Below, one piece after another: positions 50,898 through 59,811 of a DNA stretch of 64,000 bases. A program made the translations under genes and the position numbers. The notes beneath the pieces were generated by a model that did no database searches, had not been told where the DNA came from, and saw nothing but the letters and a program-made list of their open reading frames with translations. Origin of the DNA: Chitinophagaceae bacterium (GTDB taxonomy: Bacteria > Bacteroidota > Bacteroidia > Chitinophagales > Chitinophagaceae); assembly GCA_016710935.1 (NCBI GenBank), contig JADJTY010000003.1, forward strand, positions 806,001 through 870,000, read 5' to 3'. The first letter of the stretch is position 1; each line of letters opens with the position of its first letter.

Positions 50898-53390
50898 ATG
50901 AAAAAATTATTCAGCCTGCTGGCTGTCCTAGCCATTGGCTTGTCCAGCTTCGCCCAATCCGCTTCCAGCGGAAAAATTTCCGGAAGTATCAAAGACGGGG
51001 GTAATCAAAAAGTAATTGATGCCGCATCCGTTTCTCTCTTAAAAGCCAAAGATTCGGCCCTGGTAAAAGTGGCCGTAACCGACAAAGATGGTAATTTCTC
51101 TTTTGAAAATTTAAAAGAAGGTGATTACCTGGTTTTAGCAACTTCTATAGGTCACACAAAGACCTACAGTTCAACGATCAGGATCACTGCAGCATCCTTA
51201 GCTGCTAACACCGGAGTGCTTCAATTGGTTCCTGCCGAAAAAGCCATGAAAGAAGTGTTGGTTACCTCTAAAAAGCCATTAATTGAAAGGAAGCTTGACC
51301 GGACCATTGTTAATGTAGATGCCTCTATTACCAGTGCCGGCAGCACGGCATTGGAAGTATTGGAAAAATCGCCGGGTATCTCTGTTGATAAAGACGGCAA
51401 TATCAGCCTGAAGGGCAAGGCCGGCGTTATTGTTTACCTGGATGGCCGCCCCAGTTATTTAAGCGGTCCGGACCTGGCAAACATGTTACGAAATATGACA
51501 TCAAGCCAGCTTGAGCAAATTGAAATTATGACCAACCCTCCGGCAAAATATGATGCTGCCGGTAATGCGGGCGTTATCAATATCAAAACCAAAAAGAACA
51601 AAATGTTCGGTTACAACGGAAGTATTACTTCCGGTTATACACAGGGCAGGTATGCCCGCTTTAACGAGGCAGTGAGTTTTAACTACCGCAACAAAAAAGT
51701 AAATTTCTTCAGCAATTTTAATTACAACCGTAATCATCGTGGCCAGGAATTATACATTGTAAGAAATTTCCGGGATGCTGCAACAAAAAATATCAAATCC
51801 ATATTTGATCAGCAAACAACCATGATCAACCAAAGTCATAATTACAGTGCTAAAGCAGGAATAGATTATACGGTATCAAAAAATACAACAATCGGCTTTG
51901 TATTAAACGGTTTTTACAATCCAAGTTTATGGCAAAGCAGCACCAAAACATCTATTTATGACCCCAATAATATTTTAACAGATGTAACTAAAGCTTATAC
52001 TGAAAATGAAGAAAAATGGAAAAATTTTAGCAGCAATTTAAATTTCAGAACCAAGCTGGATACAGCAGGGCAGGAGCTTACAGCCGATCTGGATTTTATA
52101 CAATATAAAGCAACCAGTGTTCAGCCACTAACCAGTATCTATTTTGATAATGCAGGAAATCAATTAAAGGCACCTGAGGTTTTAACTGGTACTTTACCAA
52201 CCAACATAAAAATTTACAGCGGTAAAGTAGATTATACTTTGCCTTTGAAAAAAGATGCAAAATTTGAAGCAGGAATAAAAGCAAGTTTTGTTAAAAATGA
52301 TAACAATGCGAGGTACGACAGTTTAAAAACAGGATATTCAGTTTTAGACAGCGCAAGAAGCAATCATTTTATTTATGATGAAAATATAAATGCAGCCTAT
52401 GTAAATTACAGCAGGCCACTTGGTAAAAAATGGACTGCGCAACTTGGTTTAAGGGTTGAGAATACAAACTCAAACGGTATTTCAAAAGGATATTCTTTTA
52501 ATACGGCTCAAAGTAAATTTGAGTATACCGAAACAAAGTTTAAAAGGTCATATACCCAATTGTTTCCAACCGTTTACCTGCAATACACAGCCAATGAAAC
52601 AAATCAGTTCGTTATTAATTATGGCCGCAGGATTGAAAGGCCGGATTACCAGGACATGAACCCATTCGTTCATTTTCTGGACAGGTATACATTTGAGCAG
52701 GGAAACCCAAATTTGAGTGCACAATTTGCTCATAATATTGAGTTGAGTCATACTTACAAGGGCTTTCTGACTTCAACCGTTAATTATACCAAAACCACTG
52801 ATATTATTCAAATGGTATTGGAGCAAAATGATGTAACCAATGAAACGTTTATTAAAAAGGCCAATATAGCCAGTAGTGAGCAGGTAGGTTTGGCGATCAC
52901 TGCTAATAAATCAATAACAAAGTGGTGGAGTGGTAATATATATGCCAATGTTTACAACAATCATTTTAAAGGTGTTGTAGGTACAGAGCCAATTTCATTA
53001 GGAGTTACGAGCTTTATGGTTCAATTGCAACAGCAGTTTAAATTTAGTAAAGGCTGGGCTGCAGAGGTTAGTGGTTTTTACCGCAGCAAAGGATTGGAAG
53101 GTGTAATTTATATTAAACCAATTGCCCAGTTCAATGCCGGGGTAAGCAAACAGGTATTAAAAAACCAGGGCAGTATTCGTTTAAATGTACGTGATATTTT
53201 TGCAGGTGGAGTTTTTAAAGGTTACAGCAAATATGGTACAGTAGATGCACAATTTAAAAATGTGAATGATAGCCGTGCTGTGAGCCTGACTTTTACCTAC
53301 CGTTTCAATAAGGGGAAATTAAAAGCCAGCAGCGGCAAAAGAAACAGTGGTGCCAGTGATGAGCAGAACAGGGTGAAAAGCGGCAGCTAA
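50898..53390 (+). CDS. outer-membrane beta-barrel protein, TonB-dependent-receptor-like (OMP_b-brl_3)
   Basis: 830 residues: signal peptide (1-19), a carboxypeptidase-regulatory-like domain (about 25-110), a plug-like domain (about 125-235) with GVIVYLDGRPSYLSG and NPPAKYDAAGNAGVINIKTKK, and a long barrel of the OMP_b-brl_3 type (about 240-800) with the mark NYGRRIERPDYQDMNPF. It ends in a basic Ser/Gly-rich tail (KASSGKRNSGASD) instead of the usual final aromatic strand. Members of this group are related to TonB-dependent receptors, but transport has rarely been shown. The promoter has a perfect inverted repeat, so the gene is probably controlled by a dimeric repressor. Confidence 0.9.
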   Translation: MKKLFSLLAVLAIGLSSFAQSASSGKISGSIKDGGNQKVIDAASVSLLKAKDSALVKVAVTDKDGNFSFENLKEGDYLVLATSIGHTKTYSSTIRITAASLAANTGVLQLVPAEKAMKEVLVTSKKPLIERKLDRTIVNVDASITSAGSTALEVLEKSPGISVDKDGNISLKGKAGVIVYLDGRPSYLSGPDLANMLRNMTSSQLEQIEIMTNPPAKYDAAGNAGVINIKTKKNKMFGYNGSITSGYTQGRYARFNEAVSFNYRNKKVNFFSNFNYNRNHRGQELYIVRNFRDAATKNIKSIFDQQTTMINQSHNYSAKAGIDYTVSKNTTIGFVLNGFYNPSLWQSSTKTSIYDPNNILTDVTKAYTENEEKWKNFSSNLNFRTKLDTAGQELTADLDFIQYKATSVQPLTSIYFDNAGNQLKAPEVLTGTLPTNIKIYSGKVDYTLPLKKDAKFEAGIKASFVKNDNNARYDSLKTGYSVLDSARSNHFIYDENINAAYVNYSRPLGKKWTAQLGLRVENTNSNGISKGYSFNTAQSKFEYTETKFKRSYTQLFPTVYLQYTANETNQFVINYGRRIERPDYQDMNPFVHFLDRYTFEQGNPNLSAQFAHNIELSHTYKGFLTSTVNYTKTTDIIQMVLEQNDVTNETFIKKANIASSEQVGLAITANKSITKWWSGNIYANVYNNHFKGVVGTEPISLGVTSFMVQLQQQFKFSKGWAAEVSGFYRSKGLEGVIYIKPIAQFNAGVSKQVLKNQGSIRLNVRDIFAGGVFKGYSKYGTVDAQFKNVNDSRAVSLTFTYRFNKGKLKASSGKRNSGASDEQNRVKSGS

Positions 53391-53394
53391 GGCG

Positions 53395-53490
53395 AATATT
53401 GAATAAAAGAATGCCGGATATTGAATGTGTGCTCAATTTGTAGAAACATTCGGTATCCGGCATTTTCAAGTTCAGTATTTATTCAATATT
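53395..53490. repeat. three-stem palindromic element before yajQ
   Basis: Three matched arm pairs nest around one centre: AATATTGAATAAA (53395) with TTTATTCAATATT (53478-53490), 13 bp; AATGCCGGATA (53410) with TATCCGGCATT (53454-53464), 11 bp; GAATGT (53423) with ACATTC (53446-53451). The whole 96 nt can form a cruciform or RNA hairpin and reaches into the putative yajQ -7 box. It resembles a non-autonomous palindromic repeat and may also terminate the upstream gene. Confidence 0.8.
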
Positions 53491-53494
53491 TTTG
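53487..53494 (+). promoter_or_regulatory. -7 box (TATTTTTG) of yajQ
   Basis: TATTTTTG matches TAnnTTTG and lies 14 nt before ATG 53509. Its first bases belong to the palindromic element. Confidence 0.35.
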
Positions 53495-53508
53495 AAGAAA
53501 TTATTGCT

Positions 53509-54000
53509 ATGCCTTCATTTGATCTCGTTAGTAAAGTTGATCTGCAAACACTGGATAATGCCATCAACACCGTAAGTAAAGAAATAACCAACCGTTTCGA
53601 TTTTAAAGGATCTCACGTAGTGATTGATCTGAATAAAAAGGAATATAAAGTAAACCTGGAAGCTGACAGCGATATGAAGATCCAGCAAATACTGGATGTG
53701 CTGATCAGCCGCAGTATGAAACAGGGACTGGCAGCCGAAGTGTATGATCTGAGTAAAGAGCCTTATCCCAGTGGAAAAGTGACCAAAAAAGAAGTGCCGG
53801 TAAGGAATGGTATCAAGCAGGAAGATGCCAAGAAGATCGTTAAGATCATAAAAGACAGCGGCCTTAAAGTTCAGGTGGCCATCATGGACGATATTATAAG
53901 GGTAACGGGCAAAAAGATAGACGATCTGCAGGAAGTTATTCAGGCCAGTAAAACCTGGAATGTGGGCATCGCCCTTCAATATATCAATATGAAGAGCTGA
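53509..54000 (+). CDS. YajQ family nucleotide-binding protein
   Basis: A 163-residue protein with two ferredoxin-like (RNP-fold) domains. The family begins MPSFDLVSKVDLQTLDNAIN, continues with TNRFDFKG, LISRSMKQG and the KEVPVRNGIKQEDAKKI linker, and ends in a second-domain motif VTGKKIDDLQEVI. Members bind cyclic di-GMP in Xanthomonas and Pseudomonas; whether this one does is unknown. I choose ATG 53509 because the family N-terminus starts here; a longer in-frame start (53425) would translate the palindromic element. Confidence 0.93.
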   Translation: MPSFDLVSKVDLQTLDNAINTVSKEITNRFDFKGSHVVIDLNKKEYKVNLEADSDMKIQQILDVLISRSMKQGLAAEVYDLSKEPYPSGKVTKKEVPVRNGIKQEDAKKIVKIIKDSGLKVQVAIMDDIIRVTGKKIDDLQEVIQASKTWNVGIALQYINMKS

Positions 54001-54013
54001 TTTGCCTGGTTTT

Positions 54014-54027
54014 AGTGTTTAAACACT
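54014..54027. promoter_or_regulatory. 14-bp palindrome upstream of rpmE2
   Basis: AGTGTTTAAACACT is a perfect palindrome (extended by AAA/TTT pairs with one mismatch to 54010-54031). It lies just before the -33 region of the L31 gene and has no U-tract, so an operator is likelier than a terminator. Confidence 0.4.
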
Positions 54028-54047
54028 CAAAATTGAATAAAATTCCT

Positions 54048-54055
54048 TAATTTTG
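54048..54055 (+). promoter_or_regulatory. -7 box (TAATTTTG) of rpmE2
   Basis: TAATTTTG matches TAnnTTTG, 51 nt before ATG 54107. Confidence 0.45.
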
Positions 54056-54106
54056 CCACTTTCTAATAATTAGTACGGCAAAACCCGTGCACAAAACTTT
54101 TAAATT

Positions 54107-54361
54107 ATGAAACAAGGAATTCACCCGGGAAATTACAGGTTGGTAGTTTTTAAAGATATGAGTAATGGTACTCAGTTCTTAAGCCGTTCTACTGCTGTAT
54201 CAAAAGAAACAATAACTTACGAAGATGGTAACGAGTATCCGGTAATTAAACTGGAGATTTCAAATACTTCTCACCCTTTTTATACCGGTAAAAATGTACT
54301 GGTAGATACTGCGGGTAGGATTGACAAATTCAACAAACGGTACGAGAAAAAGGCAAAATAA
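54107..54361 (+). CDS. rpmE2: 50S ribosomal protein L31, type B
   Basis: 84 residues starting MKQGIHPGNYRLVVFKDMSNG. The zinc-binding CxxC motifs of type A L31 are absent, so this is the zinc-free type B form. Its use as the paralogue under zinc limitation is established in bacteria that have both forms; many Bacteroidota carry only this one. A palindrome and a -7 box lie upstream, and a strong terminator downstream. Confidence 0.95.
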   Translation: MKQGIHPGNYRLVVFKDMSNGTQFLSRSTAVSKETITYEDGNEYPVIKLEISNTSHPFYTGKNVLVDTAGRIDKFNKRYEKKAK

Positions 54362-54417
54362 TTTAATAGGGATCATTATCTTTATTTAAAGTTTGTTTTT
54401 CATGGCTATACTTTAAG

Positions 54418-54439
54418 TCCCTCCGGTTCTCCGGGGGGA
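54418..54439 (+). terminator. terminator of rpmE2
   Basis: A 9-bp stem TCCCTCCGG/CCGGGGGGA with loop TTCT, followed by eight T residues. Confidence 0.85.
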
Positions 54440-54450
54440 TTTTTTTTGTT

Positions 54451-54577
54451 GCCACGGATACTTCGGCAAGCTCAGTACACGGATTTACACGGATGAGTTG
54501 CAGAGCATTAAAAATTTTGTTTCTGTAAAATCAAGACCTTTTTGTATTAATCTGTGAAAATCAGTGTAATCCGTGGC
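54451..54577. repeat. GCCACGGAT...ATCCGTGGC palindromic intergenic element
   Basis: Terminal arms GCCACGGAT (54451) and ATCCGTGGC (54569-54577) and inner TTACAC/GTGTAA pairs frame 127 nt that contain repeated ACACGGAT units and an ACTTCGGCAAGCTCAGTAC segment. No coding potential. A degenerate relative is seen around 4025-4070. Confidence 0.65.
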
Positions 54578-54615
54578 TAAAATTTTTTTGTGCTTTCTTC
54601 TTTGTAATTTTACAT

Positions 54616-55800
54616 ATGCAAAAGATCATTTTTACAGAAGAATACTGCCGGCCGGAGAATCTTCATCCTTTTACATACGTTCGTCATATACAGGATATCC
54701 GCATCGGCATTTTAACCATACGGGAAAAATGGGAAAAATATTTGAAAATCCCATCTGCCGATAAGTGGGAAGACCATTACCTGGATGATGCACAATCTGT
54801 AAAAATTGAAAAGCGGATCGGGGATGATAATTATCTGTTGGTTCATGCCAATGTGTTACCAACCAAATCAATCATCAGCAAAATAAAAAAACTGAACAAC
54901 GGCGAGTTTCTTACATCAGGCAAAGAAGGCGGCATCGCGTTTAAATTTTCAAGCAAAGAATTGTTGGGGCTGCATAAGATAAAGATCAACAAGTCTGTGG
55001 AAGCAACAGCAGATGTGAAAGCAATTCATTACCCCTGGCAAATATTTCAAATGAATGATTGGGCATTGCGGGAAGATTTTACTTTGGTAACAGCCGGCAG
55101 AAAAAGCAAGGCCATTTCTAAAACCAATAAACTGATAAAACCTGCACAAATATTTATTGAACAAGGAGCAAAGGTGGAGCATTGTATTTTAAATGCCACC
55201 GATGGCCCCATTTATATTGGCCGCAATGCTGTTGTAATGGAAGGAAGTTTTTTAAGAGGTCCGGTTGCTGTTTGCGAAGGAGCCGTAGTTAAAATGGGTA
55301 CCCGGATCTATGGAGCAACTACTGTTGGTCCCTTTTGTACAGTTGCCGGAGAAATAAAGAATTCAGTTTTATTTGGTTTCAGCAACAAGGCGCACGATGG
55401 TTATTTGGGTGATAGTGTTATAGGCGAATGGTGCAACCTGGGAGCCGGTACCAGTAACAGCAATGTACAAAATACTGCCGGGGAGGTAAAATACTGGGTG
55501 GATGCGGATCAGCGGGAAATAAGCGCCGGCAATAAAGGAGGGCTGCTGATGGGTGATTATTCCAAAGCTGCTATCAACACCTCATTCAATACCGGCACGA
55601 TGGTAGGTGTTTGCTGTAACGTATTTGCAACAGGACTTACGCCTAAATTTATTGCTAACTTTTCATGGGGTGCAGATGGTATAACCAAATACAAACTTAA
55701 CAAAGCGTTGGTAGATATTGATAACTGGAAAAAACTGAAAGGCTTAACCATTTCCGACAGGGACCAACAAATTTTGAAAGATATTTACAAATTATTTTAA
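54616..55800 (+). CDS. GlmU-like nucleotidyltransferase/acetyltransferase family protein
   Basis: 394 residues of the Bacteroidota GlmU-like family (UDP-GlcNAc synthesis type). The N-terminal half is a divergent nucleotidyltransferase domain with FTYVRHIQDIRIGILTIREKWEKYL instead of the classical GxGTRM loop. The C-terminal half (about 195-350) is a left-handed beta-helix of hexapeptide repeats (IGRNAVVMEGSFLRGPVAVCEGAVVKMG, GEWCNLGAGTSNSN). It probably makes an activated sugar for cell wall or surface glycans, but because the N-terminal motif differs, the exact reaction is inferred. It lies 13 nt before tpiA, one operon. Confidence 0.85.
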   Translation: MQKIIFTEEYCRPENLHPFTYVRHIQDIRIGILTIREKWEKYLKIPSADKWEDHYLDDAQSVKIEKRIGDDNYLLVHANVLPTKSIISKIKKLNNGEFLTSGKEGGIAFKFSSKELLGLHKIKINKSVEATADVKAIHYPWQIFQMNDWALREDFTLVTAGRKSKAISKTNKLIKPAQIFIEQGAKVEHCILNATDGPIYIGRNAVVMEGSFLRGPVAVCEGAVVKMGTRIYGATTVGPFCTVAGEIKNSVLFGFSNKAHDGYLGDSVIGEWCNLGAGTSNSNVQNTAGEVKYWVDADQREISAGNKGGLLMGDYSKAAINTSFNTGTMVGVCCNVFATGLTPKFIANFSWGADGITKYKLNKALVDIDNWKKLKGLTISDRDQQILKDIYKLF

Positions 55801-55813
55801 AAAAGAAAATGAT

Positions 55814-56575
55814 ATGCGTAAACAGATAGCAGCAGCAAACTGGAAAATGAACTTAACCCTGCAAGAGGCAGAAACCTTAATGGATGAGCTTATTGCCACA
55901 CCACACGAACTGAAAGAAAACCAGGAAGCTGTTTTTGGAGTTCCGTTTCCATACCTCATCAGCATAAAAAATAAACTGGCCGGAAAGCAGCATGTATTTG
56001 TTGCAGCACAAAATTGCTACGATAAAAAAAGCGGTGCATACACCGGCGAAGTAAGTGCCGAAATGTTGAAAAGTATTGCCGTTGATTATGTGATACTGGG
56101 CCACAGCGAGCGCCGTGAATATTTTAATGAAAGCCATTCCATGCTTGCGGCTAAAATTGATATTTGTTTTGCAAATGGTTTAAAACCCATTTTTTGTTGT
56201 GGCGAACCATTGGCAATAAGAGAAGCAGAAACCCAAAATAGTTTTGTAGAAACCCAGCTTAAAGAAAGCCTGTTTCATTTAACCGCAGAACAGTTAACCG
56301 GTTTTGTAATTGCCTACGAACCCATCTGGGCAATTGGTACCGGCAAAACTGCCAGTAACGAACAGGCGCAGGAAATGCACGCACATATACGCAGTATAAT
56401 GGCAAACCAATATGGTGCTGTAGTTGCTGATAGTATTTCTATTTTATATGGAGGAAGCGTTAAAGCAAATAATGCCGTTGATATTTTTGGTCAACCGGAT
56501 GTAGATGGCGGATTGGTGGGTGGTGCAAGCCTTGTTGCTGCAGACTTTGCAGCGATCATCAACAGTTTGAAATAA
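55814..56575 (+). CDS. tpiA: triosephosphate isomerase
   Basis: Interconverts dihydroxyacetone phosphate and glyceraldehyde 3-phosphate. The 253-residue TIM barrel has all catalytic parts: AANWKMN (Lys11), GHSERR (His at about 97), the AYEPIWAIGTGKTA segment (Glu at about 168 and loop 6), and YGGSVKANN and GGLVGGASL for phosphate binding. It follows the GlmU-like gene closely and ends 2 nt before the convergent channel gene. Confidence 0.98.
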   Translation: MRKQIAAANWKMNLTLQEAETLMDELIATPHELKENQEAVFGVPFPYLISIKNKLAGKQHVFVAAQNCYDKKSGAYTGEVSAEMLKSIAVDYVILGHSERREYFNESHSMLAAKIDICFANGLKPIFCCGEPLAIREAETQNSFVETQLKESLFHLTAEQLTGFVIAYEPIWAIGTGKTASNEQAQEMHAHIRSIMANQYGAVVADSISILYGGSVKANNAVDIFGQPDVDGGLVGGASLVAADFAAIINSLK

Positions 56576-56577
56576 GT

Positions 56578-57573
56578 TTATTGCGAAGCAGCTGTAGCGT
56601 TAGCAGCAAAGGCAAAACTAACATCTGCTGCTGCAAAACTGTTTATTTTTTCAATTTCCAGTATGGTTTTGCTGCCGGCAGCACTGCGGTGGTACATGGG
56701 CAGAAATTTAGCTCCCACCACCACTTCTTTAAGGGTGTAAGAACTGCGGTCAACAACCGTATTGCTGAACATGTCATCAAATGCTTTGATAAAAACGATG
56801 ATCTCGCCATTGATGTTTGCATAATCTTCAACCGAAAAATTATAGAGCGGACTGTTTTCTGTTATCGGGTGTACAATCGTCCAGTTAAGGGTTAATGCAT
56901 TGGCAACGCTGAATTCGAGCTCCAGCGGAAAAAATTTATTGACCATTTTCCCATTTTCTTCAACCGTCATTCCTAAAGTAACCTTGGCTTCTGCATCGGT
57001 AAGTGTGGTGTGTTTATAAGGCGCCACCCGTAACATGAATGCAGTAATATCTTTGTATGGTGCAATGATCGCATTCTCCGAAAACTTAAGATAAGCCCTG
57101 GGTCTGCTGAACCTGCCATAAAACAAACCAGTAGCAATGGCAAAACTAAGCAGTCCCACCAAAGCCTCGCCTGCTGCAACAGCACTTGTTAAAACACCAT
57201 TTGGACTGATATGGCCATAACCAACCGTGGTAAATGTTTGCGCACTAAAAAAATAAGCAGCGCCAAATTTACCCAGGGCAGATAAGGACTGTATGCCATT
57301 CAGGTTTTCTACACCTATCAGCATATAAATACAGGCAAAAATAAAATTGATGATGATGTAAAAAGAAAAAATGATGGACAGGAATTTCCAGCCGGGTAAA
57401 CTCAGCATGGTATGATACCAGCTGATCCGGTTTAAAAAAGATACACCCCTGATCTCAATATTGGGTTTGCCGGTTTTATTTACAAATCGGCCACCATAGT
57501 CGGATGCATTGGTACCAAAACCTGTATTGATCTCTGTTTTGGCTTTTGAGTTTAGTTTTCGCAATAATGCCAT
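56578..57573 (-). CDS. inward-rectifier type potassium channel (KirBac family)
   Basis: Tetrameric K+ channel of the inner membrane. From ATG 57573 the protein has 331 residues: a short cytoplasmic N-terminus with a slide helix (RISWYHTMLSLPGWKFL), TM1 (about 62-86), a pore helix with the selectivity filter T116-V-G-Y-G120 followed by HISP, TM2 (about 132-155), and a C-terminal cytoplasmic IRK immunoglobulin-like domain (about 160-315). I prefer this start to an ATG at 57633 because a minus-strand -7 box (57631-57638) overlaps the latter. It converges with tpiA. Gating ligand is unknown. Confidence 0.92.
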   Translation of the reverse strand: MALLRKLNSKAKTEINTGFGTNASDYGGRFVNKTGKPNIEIRGVSFLNRISWYHTMLSLPGWKFLSIIFSFYIIINFIFACIYMLIGVENLNGIQSLSALGKFGAAYFFSAQTFTTVGYGHISPNGVLTSAVAAGEALVGLLSFAIATGLFYGRFSRPRAYLKFSENAIIAPYKDITAFMLRVAPYKHTTLTDAEAKVTLGMTVEENGKMVNKFFPLELEFSVANALTLNWTIVHPITENSPLYNFSVEDYANINGEIIVFIKAFDDMFSNTVVDRSSYTLKEVVVGAKFLPMYHRSAAGSKTILEIEKINSFAAADVSFAFAANATAASQ

Positions 57574-57630
57574 ACTGTAAAGCCCGATTATTTTTATTTT
57601 ACTGAAGTATTCAGCTACATTTGAGCTTAC

Positions 57631-57638
57631 CAAATATA
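57631..57638 (-). promoter_or_regulatory. -7 box (TATATTTG) of the channel gene
   Basis: On the minus strand TATATTTG matches TAnnTTTG and lies 57 nt before ATG 57573. It decides against translation from 57633. Confidence 0.42.
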
Positions 57639-57665
57639 TGATTTTGGCTTCAGATTTAACCGGTG

Positions 57666-57729
57666 AGGGTTGCCAACCTTTTTAAAGTTCGTTTCAACAG
57701 TAATAACCTTTTTTAAGGTTGGCAACCCT
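57666..57729. repeat. AGGGTTGCCAACCTT palindromic intergenic element
   Basis: A 15-bp perfect inverted repeat (57666-57680 with 57715-57729) encloses 34 nt. Each arm is itself nearly palindromic (AACCTTTTTAAAGTT, AACCTTTTTTAAGGTT). It separates the divergent channel and flippase genes and looks like a dispersed non-coding repeat. Confidence 0.75.
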
Positions 57730-57779
57730 AAGTGCGTTACAGCAATTTGAAATGCAAACACCGCAACATTATTTAAACT

Positions 57780-59084
57780 ATGCACACAGGAAGGATATTA
57801 TTACAGAGTATGTTGTGGCGTGGCCTGTATTATGTATCTGCTTTTGTCATCAATATTTTAATTGCAAGACATTTTCAGGCATCTGTAAGCGGTGCAGTTT
57901 ATTATATCAGCAGTATATATGCATTGGTGCTGTTGCTGACCAGCCTGAGTCTGGAATCGGGTATCATTTACTTTTCAGCAAAAAAAGAGATCCCGGCCGA
58001 CCGGTTATTTAATTTTTCCATTACCTGGTCATTTATGATTGGGGTGTTCACTTTTTTAACGGTCTATCTTTTTTTTAATAAAGCCTTTGAGGCAATACCG
58101 CCTGGCCTGATAATACTTTCTGCCGTGTTGTTTATAACCGGCAACCTTTTAATAACTTACTGTTCGGGATTTTTTTATGCAGCTAATAATTTTGTATTAC
58201 CCAATATCATAATTATTGCAGGTACACTTATCCTGATCATGTTGATTCCGTACAATGGAAGATCTGTTATACCCGCCATTAACGACCAGAACTATTTTTA
58301 TGTTTATTTCAGCATTTTTTTTGTGCAGGGTTTGTGCATGGCAATAGCTGCATGGATAAAATTCATGCCAACGTTCTCGTTTAAAATTTTAACTGCTGTT
58401 CAGTTGCAGCTGTTATTTCGTTATTGTGCCCTGGCTTTCGCAGGTAATGTCATCTTTTTTTTATTGTACCGTATTGATTATTTTTTTGTAGAAAGATACT
58501 GCACGGCTGCAGAATTGGGAAACTATATACAGGTATCCAAACTGGTACACCTGTTTTTTATACTGCCAACCATTTTGGCTAGTGCTGTATTTCCGATCAC
58601 TGCAGGCGGACAAAAAGAAGCTATTGTTACATTGCTCACACTTTTATCAAGATCTATATTCTTACTTTACCTTCTTGCCTGTGCTTTTTTAGCCCTTACC
58701 GGTAAATGGCTTTTTCCCTTTGTGTTTGGTGAAAGTTTTACTGCCATGTACCAGCCTTTTTTATGGCTGATCCCGGGCATACTTTCACTTTCAGGTATAT
58801 TTACGCTTACTGCCTATTTTGCAGGGAAGAACAGGGTAAAAGTAAATATCATCGGATCGGTTTATGCATTGATCGTAATTGTTATTGGAGATATACTTTT
58901 CATTCCGCAATATGGAATAGTGGCAGCAGCCATGGTGAGCAGTGCTGGATACCTTGTTTACCAGGTATACATCATTGCGGTTTTTAAAAAAGAATATCAG
59001 ATTGCCGTGGCAGATTTTTTTATCTTTAGATCAGCTGATCTAAAAAAGATAAAAGAAAGCATACAAAATTCAGTTACAAAGTGA
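57780..59084 (+). CDS. polysaccharide flippase (Wzx/MOP family)
   Basis: A 434-residue integral membrane protein with about twelve to fourteen hydrophobic segments of the oligosaccharide flippase (Polysacc_synt) family. Marks are the N-terminal LWRGLYYVSAFVINILIARHF, the central YRIDYFFVERYCTAAELGNYIQVSKL (Asp/Arg in TM with the ELGNY motif), and the late GIVAAAMVSSAGYLVYQVY. It is expected to move lipid-linked glycan across the inner membrane. It starts a tight group with two methyltransferases and a GT4 glycosyltransferase; its stop overlaps the next start (GTGA). Confidence 0.87.
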   Translation: MHTGRILLQSMLWRGLYYVSAFVINILIARHFQASVSGAVYYISSIYALVLLLTSLSLESGIIYFSAKKEIPADRLFNFSITWSFMIGVFTFLTVYLFFNKAFEAIPPGLIILSAVLFITGNLLITYCSGFFYAANNFVLPNIIIIAGTLILIMLIPYNGRSVIPAINDQNYFYVYFSIFFVQGLCMAIAAWIKFMPTFSFKILTAVQLQLLFRYCALAFAGNVIFFLLYRIDYFFVERYCTAAELGNYIQVSKLVHLFFILPTILASAVFPITAGGQKEAIVTLLTLLSRSIFLLYLLACAFLALTGKWLFPFVFGESFTAMYQPFLWLIPGILSLSGIFTLTAYFAGKNRVKVNIIGSVYALIVIVIGDILFIPQYGIVAAAMVSSAGYLVYQVYIIAVFKKEYQIAVADFFIFRSADLKKIKESIQNSVTK

Positions 59085-59791
59085 AAGTAAGCAGTAATGA
59101 TATATATGTGAGTGGGGAATATTTCAGCAAGCATCCCGATTGGGATATTGCCGATGCCCGTTGGAAGACCGATGTGATTGCCGGACTGCTTCAAAAAAAT
59201 GAGGTGAAACCAAAAGAAGTTATTGAAGTTGGTTGTGGTGCCGGCGAAAACCTGGTTGAGTTACTGAAAAAAGCCAGCAGTATTGAAAAGCTAACCGGGT
59301 ACGATATTTCGCCACAGGCCATTGAACTGGCCGCTAAAAAAGCAACTGGTAAGACCAGCTTTTTTAATGAAGATATTACAACCAAAGAAAATGTGCATGC
59401 GGATCTGATGCTTATAATAGATGTAGTAGAGCATGTGGATGATTATTATGGATTTTTGAGAAAGTTAAAACAAAAAAGCAATTGGTTTGTCTTTCATATT
59501 CCTTTGGATCTTTCCTGCAGAACCATAATGAAACCACATGTATTACTGCAGCAACGGCAATCTGTTGGGCATATTCATTATTACACCAAAGAAATGGTGG
59601 AGTGGGCTTTGCGGGATACCGGTTATGAAATTATTGACTGGGTGTATACAAAACCTGTTGTGGATGTTGCGCGGGCCGGTTCATTTAAAAGATTGGTTAA
59701 AAAAATATTGCGGAATATTTCGTTTGCCTTCAATAAAGACTGGAGTGCAAAAAAATGGGGTGGCTATTCCATGATGGTCCTGGCTAAATAA
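59081..59791 (+). CDS. SAM-dependent class I methyltransferase
   Basis: 236 residues from GTG 59081, which overlaps the flippase stop by 4 nt (GTGA), so translation is coupled. The Rossmann-type SAM fold shows motif I VIEVGCGAGENLVEL, the acidic residue in LTGYDISPQAIELA, and motif IV DLMLIIDVVEHVDD. Family: Methyltransf_11/25-like. In this cluster it probably methylates a sugar or lipid-linked glycan, but the substrate is unknown. Confidence 0.88.
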   Translation: MKVSSNDIYVSGEYFSKHPDWDIADARWKTDVIAGLLQKNEVKPKEVIEVGCGAGENLVELLKKASSIEKLTGYDISPQAIELAAKKATGKTSFFNEDITTKENVHADLMLIIDVVEHVDDYYGFLRKLKQKSNWFVFHIPLDLSCRTIMKPHVLLQQRQSVGHIHYYTKEMVEWALRDTGYEIIDWVYTKPVVDVARAGSFKRLVKKILRNISFAFNKDWSAKKWGGYSMMVLAK

Positions 59792-59811
59792 TTATTTAAC
59801 TACAGCTGTTA

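Noticed and set aside
53425..53508. N-terminal extension of YajQ
   Set aside because: The family begins at MPSFD; the extension would translate the palindromic element and precede the -7 box.
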